Program-made: the position numbers and the translations under genes
Source: JBJXGE01 sp046154185
GTDB taxonomy: Bacteria; Planctomycetota; UBA8108; UBA1146; JAJFFE01
DNA length: 50,968 nt
Reading direction: 5' to 3'
Assembly (NCBI GenBank): GCA_046154185.1
Contig: JBJXGE010000077.1
Coordinates: 1 to 50,968, forward strand
Part shown: piece after piece, positions 7,432 to 16,179 of the stretch
Numbering within the stretch: position 1 is the first letter of the stretch
How the letters are laid out: each line of letters opens with the position of its first letter
Notes under the pieces: generated by a model
The model's database searches: none
What the model was told of the DNA's origin: nothing
Seen by the model: the letters and a program-made list of their open reading frames with translations, nothing else

Positions 7432-9993
7432 ATGCAGAAGAAGTACTTTGCCGAGTTTTGCGTGCTGCTACTGAGCCTAACGACGTCGACCGTCGTTTTC
7501 GCGGGCGGCGACTGGGTAACTTTTGCGAACGAAACGGTGACGCGCTTGAGCGCCACGACCGGACTTGGCGCGACGGATCCCGAGGAGAAGTCTTACGCAT
7601 ACGGCGACGTCGACCAAGATGGCGACCTCGATCTCGTGGTCGGCCGAAAAACGCCGTTCACCTCCGATGGCCCGCGGGTTGCCGTTCTGCTCATGAATGA
7701 GAGCGGCGTACTCGTCGATCGCACAAGTCAATTCGCCGTTGCCAGTGATTATGCCGGCGATCTCGGTTTTCAAACGCCGACGAACGTCCGTGACGTCGTA
7801 CTCGCGGATTTCAATGGAGATGGATGGCTCGACCTGGTGACAGCCACCACGCTTCACGATGGAGATCCGAAACACCTCTCGCATCCGCGTATCTACCGAA
7901 ATCGCGGGTCGTCGAGCGGCGTGTGGCAGGGTTTTATCTTCGAGAATGCACGCTTTCCGCAAATCGCGGGACTTGCGCCCAGCGGTTTTCCGCACGCGCC
8001 GCGCTTCTGCTCGGTGCACGTCGGTGATATTGACGAGGACGGCGACCTCGACATGTACTTCGGCGACTACGACTCCGGCGGTCCGATGACCCTTGACTTC
8101 AACGACCGGTTGCTCGTGAACGACGGCAACGGCTACTTCACAGACGTGACGAGTGCACGCTTTACCGGCACGATCCAAACCGGGTCGGGCGCGTTTCCGT
8201 TCCCACAGTCGGCGTTCGGCACGGCGGTCGGAATCTACGACATGAATGGCGACGGGCACCTCGACATTGTCAAAGACACCGCGCTCAACCCGCCGCAATA
8301 CGTCGGCATTGCGTATACGAACGCGACTGCGCCGGGCACCTATAACCAATACCGCAACGTGTACAGTGCGGCTCCGTACTTCGTGCAGATTGGCGATCTC
8401 AACAACGACGATAAACTCGACATGGTGATCTCGGATGACGGCCAAGACGCCTACATGTTGAACCAAGGAAACGATACGAGCGGTCTCGCGACGTTCAGCA
8501 CGATCTCCTTCAGCTACGTCGGCGGCGGATTCGACGATGGATTCGCCGGTAACTCGTACATCGCGGACCTGAACAACGATGGATTCAAAGATGTCGTCGT
8601 GACGGACGTCGACATCGACATTTCCGGCTGCGGTCGCCGCATGCACCTCTTTCGGAACCTCGGCAACGTGCCAAACGTGACGCTGCAAGAGCAAGGCGGC
8701 GCGCAATTGTGGACGCCGACCGGCGTGCACGACACCGCGATCTTCGACATCAACGCAGATGGTTGGCTCGACATGGTGATCGGCCGTTGCTCCGGCACAC
8801 AAGTCTGGATCAATCAACCGCCGCAAGGTCTTGTCTTCAGTTATCCGGCAGGACTTCCGGGCAACGTGCCCTGCGGCGAGTCGCTGGTCTTCCAAGTGCA
8901 AGTCGCCGGCTTCGGCGGCGCGGTACCGGTTGACGGCACACTGCAGTTCCATCTGTCTACCAACGGCGGACCCTTCACGTTGCCGGCGGTCGCGAGTCTC
9001 GGCGGTAATCTTTACGAGTGCTCATTGCCGGCCGGCACTCTCGCGACGAGCTACGAGTACTACTTCACTTGCTCAGCAAGTGGCGGGGCGACGTTCTCCG
9101 ACCCGTCAGACGCGCCGGCGTCGAACTTTGTTTCCTACGTCTCCGATGCCACGACTTTGGCGCGTGACGACCTCGAGGGCGACGTCTCGGCGTGGCAAGT
9201 TCAGACGACCGCGGGCTTAACCTTCGGTGCGTGGCAAGCAGTTGTACCGGTTGGCACTACCTTTGGCGGCAATCCGATTGCGCCAAGCGCGGACGCGACG
9301 CAGGGCTCGCAAAACGTGCGGGCGTTCGTCACGCAGAACGGCGCTCCGGGCGGCGCCGCGTCGGCGTCGGACATCGATGGCGGCGACAATCATCTCATTT
9401 CGCCGGTGATCGATCTCGCCGGCACCGACGGCGCGATTTCCTTTGCAGCGTGGTTCGTGTCGAACGACGACACGCCCTCGCAGCTCGATGTTTTGGACGT
9501 TGCGGTGAGCAATAACGGTGGCACCAATTGGACGCCGGTCATGAGCATCGCCACGACGAGCGCGACGTGGCAGACGTTTAGCTTCCAAGTCGGCGCGTAC
9601 GTCGCGCCGACCGCGAATGTGCGCGTGCGCTTCACTGCGAATGACTCGCCCAACAACTCGCTCACCGAAGCCGGCATCGATGACTTCACGGTGCAGGCGT
9701 TCGAATGCAACAGCGAACCGACGTTTGTGCGCGGCGACGCCAATGACGACGGACAGAACAACATCAGCGACCCGATTTTCTTGCTCAGCTACATCTTTGC
9801 GAGCGGCACGGCGCCTAGCTGCCAAAAGTCCGCCGATGGCAACGATGATGGCGGCCTGAACATCGCGGACGTGATCTCGATCCTGAACCAGCAGTTCGGT
9901 GGCGCGCCGGCTTTGCCGGCGCCGTTCCCGGGCTGCGGGACGGATCCAACGGCAGACGGTCTGCCCTGCACCACGTTTGATAGCTGTCCGTAA
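7432..9993 (+). CDS. Secreted FG-GAP/VCBS beta-propeller protein with dockerin-like tail
   Basis: 853 residues. The ATG at 7432 is fixed by AAGGAGA nine bases upstream and a signal peptide (FCVLLLSLTTSTVVFAG). Residues 57-450 carry about seven repeats of the D-x-(D/N)-x-DG-x-x-D calcium-loop type, such as GDVDQDGDLDLVVG, ADFNGDGWLDLV and GDLNNDDKLDMVI. That number fits a seven-bladed propeller of the FG-GAP/VCBS kind. An Ig-like region follows (470-570), then a beta-sandwich-like region ending IDDFTVQAFEC. Two dockerin-like repeats (GDANDDGQNNISDPIFLLSY and NDDGGLNIADVISILNQQF) and the tail APFPGCG...CTTFDSCP close the protein. Likely extracellular or surface-attached; ligand unknown. The tail is shared with the proteins at 2357 and 10119. 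Confidence 0.88.
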   Translation: MQKKYFAEFCVLLLSLTTSTVVFAGGDWVTFANETVTRLSATTGLGATDPEEKSYAYGDVDQDGDLDLVVGRKTPFTSDGPRVAVLLMNESGVLVDRTSQFAVASDYAGDLGFQTPTNVRDVVLADFNGDGWLDLVTATTLHDGDPKHLSHPRIYRNRGSSSGVWQGFIFENARFPQIAGLAPSGFPHAPRFCSVHVGDIDEDGDLDMYFGDYDSGGPMTLDFNDRLLVNDGNGYFTDVTSARFTGTIQTGSGAFPFPQSAFGTAVGIYDMNGDGHLDIVKDTALNPPQYVGIAYTNATAPGTYNQYRNVYSAAPYFVQIGDLNNDDKLDMVISDDGQDAYMLNQGNDTSGLATFSTISFSYVGGGFDDGFAGNSYIADLNNDGFKDVVVTDVDIDISGCGRRMHLFRNLGNVPNVTLQEQGGAQLWTPTGVHDTAIFDINADGWLDMVIGRCSGTQVWINQPPQGLVFSYPAGLPGNVPCGESLVFQVQVAGFGGAVPVDGTLQFHLSTNGGPFTLPAVASLGGNLYECSLPAGTLATSYEYYFTCSASGGATFSDPSDAPASNFVSYVSDATTLARDDLEGDVSAWQVQTTAGLTFGAWQAVVPVGTTFGGNPIAPSADATQGSQNVRAFVTQNGAPGGAASASDIDGGDNHLISPVIDLAGTDGAISFAAWFVSNDDTPSQLDVLDVAVSNNGGTNWTPVMSIATTSATWQTFSFQVGAYVAPTANVRVRFTANDSPNNSLTEAGIDDFTVQAFECNSEPTFVRGDANDDGQNNISDPIFLLSYIFASGTAPSCQKSADGNDDGGLNIADVISILNQQFGGAPALPAPFPGCGTDPTADGLPCTTFDSCP

Positions 9994-10027
9994 AGTTTGG
10001 TGCAGAGTTTGGAATTAGCATGAGGGC

Positions 10028-10080
10028 GCGCCGCCTGCTGACCTGGATCTCACGAAGTCCAAGTCCGCAGGCGGTGCTTT
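10028..10080 (+). terminator. Possible hairpin terminator or attenuator
   Basis: CCGCCTGC (10031-10038) pairs with GCAGGCGG (10067-10074), extendable by three pairs at the base. The loop is long (28 nt) and the downstream T-run short (TTT). It lies between two same-strand dockerin genes, so partial termination is plausible. Confidence 0.4.
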
Positions 10081-10118
10081 GAGGTGGTGTGCGAGTCAGA
10101 CGATCGGAGTTAGTTGAA

Positions 10119-11918
10119 ATGCAGAAGAGATCAGGGCTGCTAGTTGGCTGGGTGCTGCTCGCGACCATCGTCGTTTCCGAGCGGGTTGTGGCGCAGGTTG
10201 TCCTCCAGCCACGCATGGGTGACGCGTTGCCCGGTCTCACCGCGACGGAACTCGCGCGATTCGAGGCGGGCAAGGTTCAGTTCGAGCGCATTTTCCTGCC
10301 GCCCGAAGGGCTCGGCCCCATCTTCAATGACGACAGTTGCGCGAGTTGCCACAGTGCGCCGGCAGCCGGCGGGTCAGGCAGCATTGAAGTGACGCGCTTC
10401 GGCCTCCTCAACAAGGGCGATCCGTTTGATCCGCTCGAGTCACTCGGCGGTTCGCTTCTGCAAAACCAGGCGATCTCGGACCCGTGCATGGAAACGGTGC
10501 CGCCGTCGGCCAACATCGTGATCAATCGCATCACGACTCTCGCCATCGGTCTCGGGTTGATCGAGGGGATTCCCGATTCGACGCTGGAGGCGTTCGCGAC
10601 CGCGGGAGATGGAATCATCCATTGGGTACAGCCGCTCGAGTCCCCGGCCGGGCCACTGCGTGCCGGGCGCTTCGGTTGGAAAGCACAAGTCGCGACAGTC
10701 ATGACATTCTCAGGCGACGCCGCGCTGAACGAAATGGGCCTCACGAATCCGCTCGTCGGTCTTGAGAACGCACCGAACGGCGACGCGACCTTGTTAATGA
10801 GCTGCGATACCGTCACGGATCCTGAGGATCCGCTCGGTGACTTCATCAATGCCGTGACGGACTTTCAGCGTTTCGCCGCGGGCCCACCGCAGACGCCGCG
10901 CTCGGGAATGTCGGGAGAGGCGATTTTCATCGCGACGGGATGCGCCTCGTGCCACGTCGCGACAACCTTCGTGACCGGCACGGCGCCGGAATCCGCGCTC
11001 AGTGGTGTTGCGTTCAAGCCGTACAGCGATTTCCTGCTCCACGATATGGGCAGCTTGGGTGACGAAGTTGTTCAGGGCGGCGCACCGGGCACTTTCATGC
11101 GGACCGCACCGTTATGGGGCTTGCGGACGCGCGTCGCGTTGTTGCACGACGGCCGCGTCAACACGGGAACCCATCAAGAGCGCATCGAACAAGCCGTGAT
11201 GTTCCACGGTGGCGAGGCCGTACCGTCCGTCTTGAGTTTTGCCGCCTTGAGCGACGACTCGATTGCCGAGCTCGCTGCGTTCTTGGATTCGCTCGGTCGA
11301 CTCGAATTCGATAGCGATGGCGACACCGGCATCACGCTCACTGACTTCATCGCATTCCAAGGCTGCTTTACCGGGCCGGGCAGCTTCTACACGCCGGATG
11401 ACCCGTGCGCGATTCACGATGTCGATCAAGACGGCGACGTCGACCTCGACGACGCCGACTTGTTCTTCACCGTCTTTAATGGCGTGGCGGACGACTGCGA
11501 CATGAGCGGCGAGATCGATCTCTACGAAATCCTTGCGGACCCGTCGCGCGACTGTAACGGCAACCTGGTGCTCGATAGTTGCGACATTGCGGCGCTCACG
11601 TCGCTCGACGTGAACCTGAACGATGTGCCGGATGAGTGCGAGCGATTCATCCGCGGCGATTGCAATATGTCGACGGTGATCGACATCAGCGACGCGATCA
11701 GTCAACTCGGTGGATTGTTCTCGGGTGGCGCACAGCCGACGTGCGACGATGCGTGCGATGTGAATGACGACGGCCAACTCGATGTCGGCGACGTCATCTT
11801 CTCGCTGAGCTACCAGTTCAGCTCCGGGATCGCGCCGGCGGCACCCTTCCCGAGCTGCGGACTCGACGGGACCCCGACCAATAGCTTAGGCTGCGACCAA
11901 CCGATCGCCTGCCCGTAA
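10119..11918 (+). CDS. Di-haem oxidoreductase (DUF1111 type) with dockerin-like tail
   Basis: About 599 residues from the ATG at 10119, which has GGAG nine bases upstream and leads straight into a signal peptide; an in-frame GTG at 10089 would add ten residues. Two c-type haem motifs are visible: CASCH at about residues 74-78 and again at 275-279. The phrase FMRTAPLWGLRTR...LLHDGR is typical of the DUF1111/di-haem oxidoreductase family, related to di-haem cytochrome c peroxidases. The C-terminal third has several D-x-D-x-DG calcium-type loops, then dockerin-like repeats (DCNMSTVIDISDAI, NDDGQLDVGDVIFSLSY) and the tail APFPSCG...CDQPIACP. It should act in the periplasm or outside the cell in electron transfer; the substrate is not deducible. 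Confidence 0.88.
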   Translation: MQKRSGLLVGWVLLATIVVSERVVAQVVLQPRMGDALPGLTATELARFEAGKVQFERIFLPPEGLGPIFNDDSCASCHSAPAAGGSGSIEVTRFGLLNKGDPFDPLESLGGSLLQNQAISDPCMETVPPSANIVINRITTLAIGLGLIEGIPDSTLEAFATAGDGIIHWVQPLESPAGPLRAGRFGWKAQVATVMTFSGDAALNEMGLTNPLVGLENAPNGDATLLMSCDTVTDPEDPLGDFINAVTDFQRFAAGPPQTPRSGMSGEAIFIATGCASCHVATTFVTGTAPESALSGVAFKPYSDFLLHDMGSLGDEVVQGGAPGTFMRTAPLWGLRTRVALLHDGRVNTGTHQERIEQAVMFHGGEAVPSVLSFAALSDDSIAELAAFLDSLGRLEFDSDGDTGITLTDFIAFQGCFTGPGSFYTPDDPCAIHDVDQDGDVDLDDADLFFTVFNGVADDCDMSGEIDLYEILADPSRDCNGNLVLDSCDIAALTSLDVNLNDVPDECERFIRGDCNMSTVIDISDAISQLGGLFSGGAQPTCDDACDVNDDGQLDVGDVIFSLSYQFSSGIAPAAPFPSCGLDGTPTNSLGCDQPIACP

Positions 11919-11941
11919 CGGCGACGCTCGGCCGAAGTCGA

Positions 11942-12024
11942 GGGCGCGTGGCGGAACGGTAGACGCGAGGGACTTAAAATCCCTTTCCCTTTCGGGAGTG
12001 CGGGTTCAAGTCCCGCCGTGCCCA
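11942..12024 (+). tRNA. tRNA-Leu (TAA)
   Basis: Acceptor GGGCGCG pairs with CGTGCCC (one G-T pair). The anticodon stem GGGA/TCCC closes a CTTAAAA loop with anticodon TAA. A long variable arm (TTCCCTTTCGGGAGT region) marks a class II tRNA. The T-arm is GCGGGTTCAAGTCCCGC and the discriminator is A73, as in leucine tRNAs. CCA is not encoded. It starts 23 bp after the di-haem gene and may be co-transcribed. Confidence 0.95.
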
Positions 12025-12028
12025 GAAG

Positions 12029-12080
12029 AGCGAGTGGGCGGAGTAATTCTTGCCAAGAATACTCCGCCCATTCGCTTTTC
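12029..12080 (+). terminator. Long hairpin terminator after tRNA-Leu
   Basis: AGCGAGTGGGCGGAGT (12029-12044) pairs with ACTCCGCCCATTCGCT (12061-12076) with a single G-T pair. An inner ATTCTTG/CAAGAAT helix extends it. TTTTC follows. It starts five bases after the tRNA end. Confidence 0.8.
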
Positions 12081-12151
12081 TGGATGATGCCGCCGATACA
12101 CCTCCGGATGGATCAGCGTAGGTGGTCCATTGGGGAAACCGAGTACCCCAC

Positions 12152-13114
12152 TCACGCACCCGGCATTAGTCGCGAAATACTATCCGGCCTAACACTCGGC
12201 TGTATTCGATCGCCGGCTTGCGGGCCGCTGCGCGTGAGGGTCAGGATTTCCGGGCCGCGTTCCGTCATCAAGATCGTGTGCTCGAATTGCGCGGAGAGTT
12301 GTCCATCCCGCGTGCGTACCGTCCAGTGGTCGTACGGGTCGAGCGCCGTGTAACGCGTGCCCGCGTTGATCATGGGCTCAATAGTGAAGCAAAGCCCCGG
12401 CACGAGTCGCACGGATTCCAGCTTGGGATTCACGTAATGCAGAATACTCGGGTCTTGGTGAAAACTGCGGCCCACGCCATGGCCTTGATAGTCCTGCACA
12501 ACCGAGAATCCGTGGCGCTGTGCATAGGGCGCGATCGCGCGTCCGATCTCGTTGGCGCTGCAACCGGGTGTGATCGCACGGATCGCCAAATGCAAACACT
12601 CGAATGTCACTTGCACGAGTTGACGCGCGCGTTCCGGGACCTCGCCGATGAGAAACGTCTCCGATTGATCGCCGAACCACCCGTCGACGATGGTGGTGAG
12701 GTCGACATTGATGATGTCGCTCTCTTTGAGCACCTCGCGATCGTCGGGGATCCCGTGACAGACTACCTCATTGATACTCGTGCAGATCGTCTTCGGATAT
12801 CCCTTGTAACCGAGACAAGCCGGAGTGTGGCCGTGATCCAGCGTGTACTCGTATACGATTCGGTCGAGTTCGCCCGTCGACTGCCCGGCATGAATGTGTG
12901 GTCGCAACACATCGAGTACCTCGGCATTGAAACGGCAGGCGCGCCGCATCGCGACGCGCTCTTCCTCGTCGAGTAGCAGCGAATTCTGACGAGCGCTCGG
13001 CAATCGCACCGGTCCCCCGTTCCGCCGCACATCGTGCTCGTAATGACACTTCTTGTACTTCTTGCCGCTCCCGCACCGACACGGATCATTGCGGCCGGGT
13101 CCGTCACCCGACAT
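12152..13114 (-). CDS. map: Methionine aminopeptidase with N-terminal SEC-C zinc motif
   Basis: Removes the initiator methionine from nascent proteins. About 320 residues. The ATG at 13114 has AGGGAG nine bases upstream; a GTG at 13138 would add eight residues. Residues 1-30 carry a SEC-C type zinc motif (NDPCRCGSGKKYKKCH), which in SecA and some MetAPs helps ribosome or protein contacts. The pita-bread catalytic domain follows with the expected metal ligands: Asp in NVDLTTIVDGWFGDQ (two aspartates), His in GHGVGRSFHQDP, Glu in FTIEPM and Glu in QFEHT, plus the substrate His in VVCHGIPDD. All catalytic residues seem intact. It precedes the dsbD-type gene only by position; both are leftward. 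Confidence 0.95.
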   Translation of the reverse strand: MSGDGPGRNDPCRCGSGKKYKKCHYEHDVRRNGGPVRLPSARQNSLLLDEEERVAMRRACRFNAEVLDVLRPHIHAGQSTGELDRIVYEYTLDHGHTPACLGYKGYPKTICTSINEVVCHGIPDDREVLKESDIINVDLTTIVDGWFGDQSETFLIGEVPERARQLVQVTFECLHLAIRAITPGCSANEIGRAIAPYAQRHGFSVVQDYQGHGVGRSFHQDPSILHYVNPKLESVRLVPGLCFTIEPMINAGTRYTALDPYDHWTVRTRDGQLSAQFEHTILMTERGPEILTLTRSGPQAGDRIQPSVRPDSISRLMPGA

Positions 13115-13217
13115 CTCGACGTTCTCCCTTGCGCACACGAATCAAGCGACACGCGCGCCGCAGATTATCGCCCGTGCGCAGCATTTGCCACCCTCGAAGC
13201 GCAACGCGACCACCAAA

Positions 13218-16067
13218 TCACGGCAGTACCTCGAAAGCGATCCGCACCGCCGGCGCCAACGTCTTGAGGTATGCGCCGTCGTTTGTGTACACACTCGTCG
13301 AAAGTCGCACAACGAGGCTGTACTGACCCGGCTTGACGCCGACCGGCACGCGAAATTGTTGACGCGCCCAAAACTCACCTCGGTACACATGACGATCGGA
13401 ATCCACCAGCTGCTCGCCAGCGGCGTACTCGAGATCGCCGCTCGCCACGAGCACTGTTACTTCGTCTCCGCGAATTCGTTTCTTGAGCTCCTCGAAACCT
13501 AATTCACTGCGAAACGCGGGTTGATTCACAAGGCCACGCTTCAAGAAGTCCTTGAATGCTTCGGCACTGGGCGTAAACGAGTAGCGGTCAACTTCGCGGT
13601 GGTGCTCGCTGTCGAGCACCAAGTAGGTCGGGCTCGCGATCTGACCGGTCAGGCGTTTCTGCAGCTCTGCGTAGTGGGTTTCCGCCGGATTGTCGTTGTA
13701 GATCTCAAACAACTCGAATTGTCGCAGCAACTCTGCGACATCGGCCTGAACGAGGATGCCTCGCTCCATGGCCAAGCAGTTTGCTCACGTGTGGCCCGTA
13801 AAGTTGATGAAGATCGGCTTACCGCTGCCACGCAGTTTCTGGAGCTCGGTGTCGTAGTCGAGCTTGGTTTCGTACGAGAGCACACGCCAATTGAGATTGT
13901 GCGAGTCGAGCTTGAAGTAGGAATCGGTGAGCAGCAGCCCTTCGAGGTTGCTGTTGATGAGGCGCCCCCCCGCGCCGACCGCCGAGTAGCCGCCGAGCCA
14001 AACGAAGAGCGCCACCAGGGCGAGCCGCAATGGCGAGTAGCGTTTGACGGGCGAATCGCTCGGGAATCGAAACCAACCGAGCAAGTACGCCGCCGTCACA
14101 AACATGAGCAGCGCCCAAATGCCGAGTACCGTCTCGCGGTAGAAAGGGTGAACGCCGCCGATCGTGAGCACGGAGAAAAACTTGAACGCGGCCGCGATCT
14201 CGACGAAGCCGAGTACTACCTTCACGCTATTCAGCCAACCGCCTGATCGTGGCATTCCTTGGAGCGCGCGCGGGAACAACGCTAAGAAGAAGAACGGCAG
14301 CGCCAATGTGGCGCTGAACGCGAGCATGCCCGTGAGCGCGAGACCCTGCCCCCCCGTCACCGCCAGCGCCAGTAAGGTGGCGACAATCGGCCCGACGCAC
14401 GTAAATGTCGTGACGCTGAAGACGAAGCCCATCAACAAGACGCTGAAGATGCCGCCCGCGCCACCCGCGTTCGCCGCGCCGGTCGTGAGCCACGCCGGCA
14501 ATTGGATCGAATAGTAGCCGAACAAACTGAAGGCGAACCAAATGAACATGCCACCGAGAATGAAGTTCACGATTTGATTCGTCGCGAAAAAGTTCGCGCC
14601 GGATTCGCCCAGCGTGATCGACAACACGTAGCCGAGGCCGGTGAAAGTCACAACGATGCCCAAACAGAAAATGACAGCGAGCCCCAAAGCGCCGGCTTTG
14701 CGCTCTTCCGCGTGCTTCGTGAAGAGGCTGATCGTAATGGGAATCATCGGATACACGCACGGCGTCAGGAGCGCCAACAACGCGCCGATAATGCTGGCGT
14801 AGATGATCCCGAGTATGCCTTGTTGCTTAGCGGTCTCGGTGACACCTAACGTGATCGCTGGGATCTGCACATTTGGCTCGACCACCCGACCGCTCAATTC
14901 CAATTTCAACAGTTCCCCCGCGCGCACTTGCGCTGGCAGAGCAACACCATCGAGTCGAATGGGCCCAAGCTTGTCGGCTGTCGCCGGACTGCCCGTGCCA
15001 TTGACCGACGCTTCGCCAGGCACCGCGGCGCCGGTGTAGACATCGACGGTGAAATCGAGCGGCTGCGCACGCAGGCACCCCTTCGCGTCGCAGAGCTGAT
15101 AGATGATTCGGACTTTGACCTCGTGCTTGCCATCCGCGATGCCAGCGGGCGCGGTCAACGGCACGCCAAATCGGACGCGCCCTTCATGCTCCAAGAGCTC
15201 ACCGCCCAACACTGGATCGTGCTTCGAGCGCGGCGCGGGCGACTCGGTGATCTCCCCCGCCGCCGCGAAAACGCCGAGTTCTAAGAGTTCGAGCTCCGTC
15301 GGCAGACCGAGGTCAGGCGCTTGTTTCAGACCGTAGATGTGCCAACCGGCATCGATCACACCCTCCAGGTCGATCGTGAAGCGCTCGCCGGCCTTCACAC
15401 CGACAGCGCCCATCGCGGTCACCACGATCGGGTGATCCTCAAAGCGTTGGGTCACGCTCGGTCGCGCTGGCCCTGGCGATGCCGCGACCGCCGAATCCGC
15501 GCTGGCACCGGCTGGTTTCGCGTTACCGATTCGCACTAACAACGTGAACGCAAGCGTCGCCGGCGGCAAACACTTTTCGACATCGCAGGTCACGTATTGG
15601 AAGTTGACCTGCACCGCGTAGTCGCCGGGCGCGATCGCGGCCGGCGACTGAAACGGAATACGAAAGAGCGCCTTCCCTTCATGCTCGAGCAAGTCGCCGA
15701 GCAGCGGGTCCTTTCGTGGGTGCGGGGGCGACTCGGTCAGCTCGCCGACACGTTCGAAGGACCCGATGTCCCCAAGCGAGATAGTCGTCGGTGTCTGCGC
15801 GTCGGGATCCTGATTGAGCGAATAAATGTGCCAACCGGCTTCGATGTGAGCTTCGAGCGTGATATCAAAGCGTTCACCGGGGCGGACACCGCTCACGCCT
15901 TTCCCCGTCACTTCGACTGGCGCCTCGCCATCTCGCAGTTTCTGCACGAGCGCCGGCGCGTCGGCGGCTTCCGAGCGCGTCAGCGCCAACCACAGACTGA
16001 GCAAGACGACAGAACCAAGCTTCACCCGGCGCGCGCGTCGCGCGCCCATTCGCCTCGATCGAATCAT
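13218..16067 (-). CDS. dsbD: DsbD-type thiol:disulfide interchange protein, candidate selenoprotein (in-frame TGA)
   Basis: Moves reducing power across the inner membrane to periplasmic thiol proteins. Read through the TGA at 13787-13785, the gene gives 949 residues. Residues 1-35 are a signal peptide. Two N-terminal DsbD domains follow, with cysteines C161/C166 (CDVEKC) and C326/C331 (CDAKGC). The membrane core (about 415-690) has the hallmark cysteines in LLTPCVYPMIPI (C437) and TFTCVGPI (C557). The C-terminal thioredoxin domain begins KPIFINFTGHT, then TGA, then ANCLAMERG. Relatives have FTGxTCxNCRxME here, so the TGA replaces the first active-site Cys. The cis-Pro segment ASPTYLVLD follows. 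About 90 extra beta-rich residues end the protein. If TGA is not read as Sec, the gene is truncated at residue 760 and loses its redox domain. Confidence 0.85.
13743..13787 (-). promoter_or_regulatory. Candidate Sec codon with bacterial SECIS-like stem-loop
   Basis: Transcript orientation: UGA at 13787-13785. An 8-bp stem GAGCGAGG/CCUCGUUC (one G-U pair; 13766-13759 with 13755-13748) encloses loop CAU. A lower GGCC/GGCC helix (13773-13770 with 13746-13743) extends it through a small internal loop. The apical region starts 24-26 nt after the UGA, within the range usual for bacterial SECIS elements. The usual G at the start of the loop is met only if the top G-C pairs open (loop GGCAUCC). The fold was done by eye. 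Confidence 0.5.
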
Positions 16068-16179
16068 CGATGAACACCTTCATGTGTAATTTGCCGGCCG
16101 CGAAAGGGCGGGATGTTAGCACCGGCGCACGCGATCACAAGCGCCGCGTTCCCTTCTAATTGCCTTGTCCTCCGGTAAC

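Noticed and set aside
7477..8952. 491-codon ORF antisense to the FG-GAP gene
   Set aside because: Its sequence has no recognisable domain, signal or ribosome site. Long antisense ORFs are expected opposite high-GC genes.
12218..12976. 252-codon ORF antisense to map
   Set aside because: Map is unambiguous and covers it.
13785..13787. TGA in dsbD as a simple nonsense mutation or sequencing error
   Set aside because: Not excluded, but less likely: it hits exactly the first active-site Cys, the downstream frame is intact for 189 codons and a stem-loop follows at the right distance. It is kept as the stated alternative.
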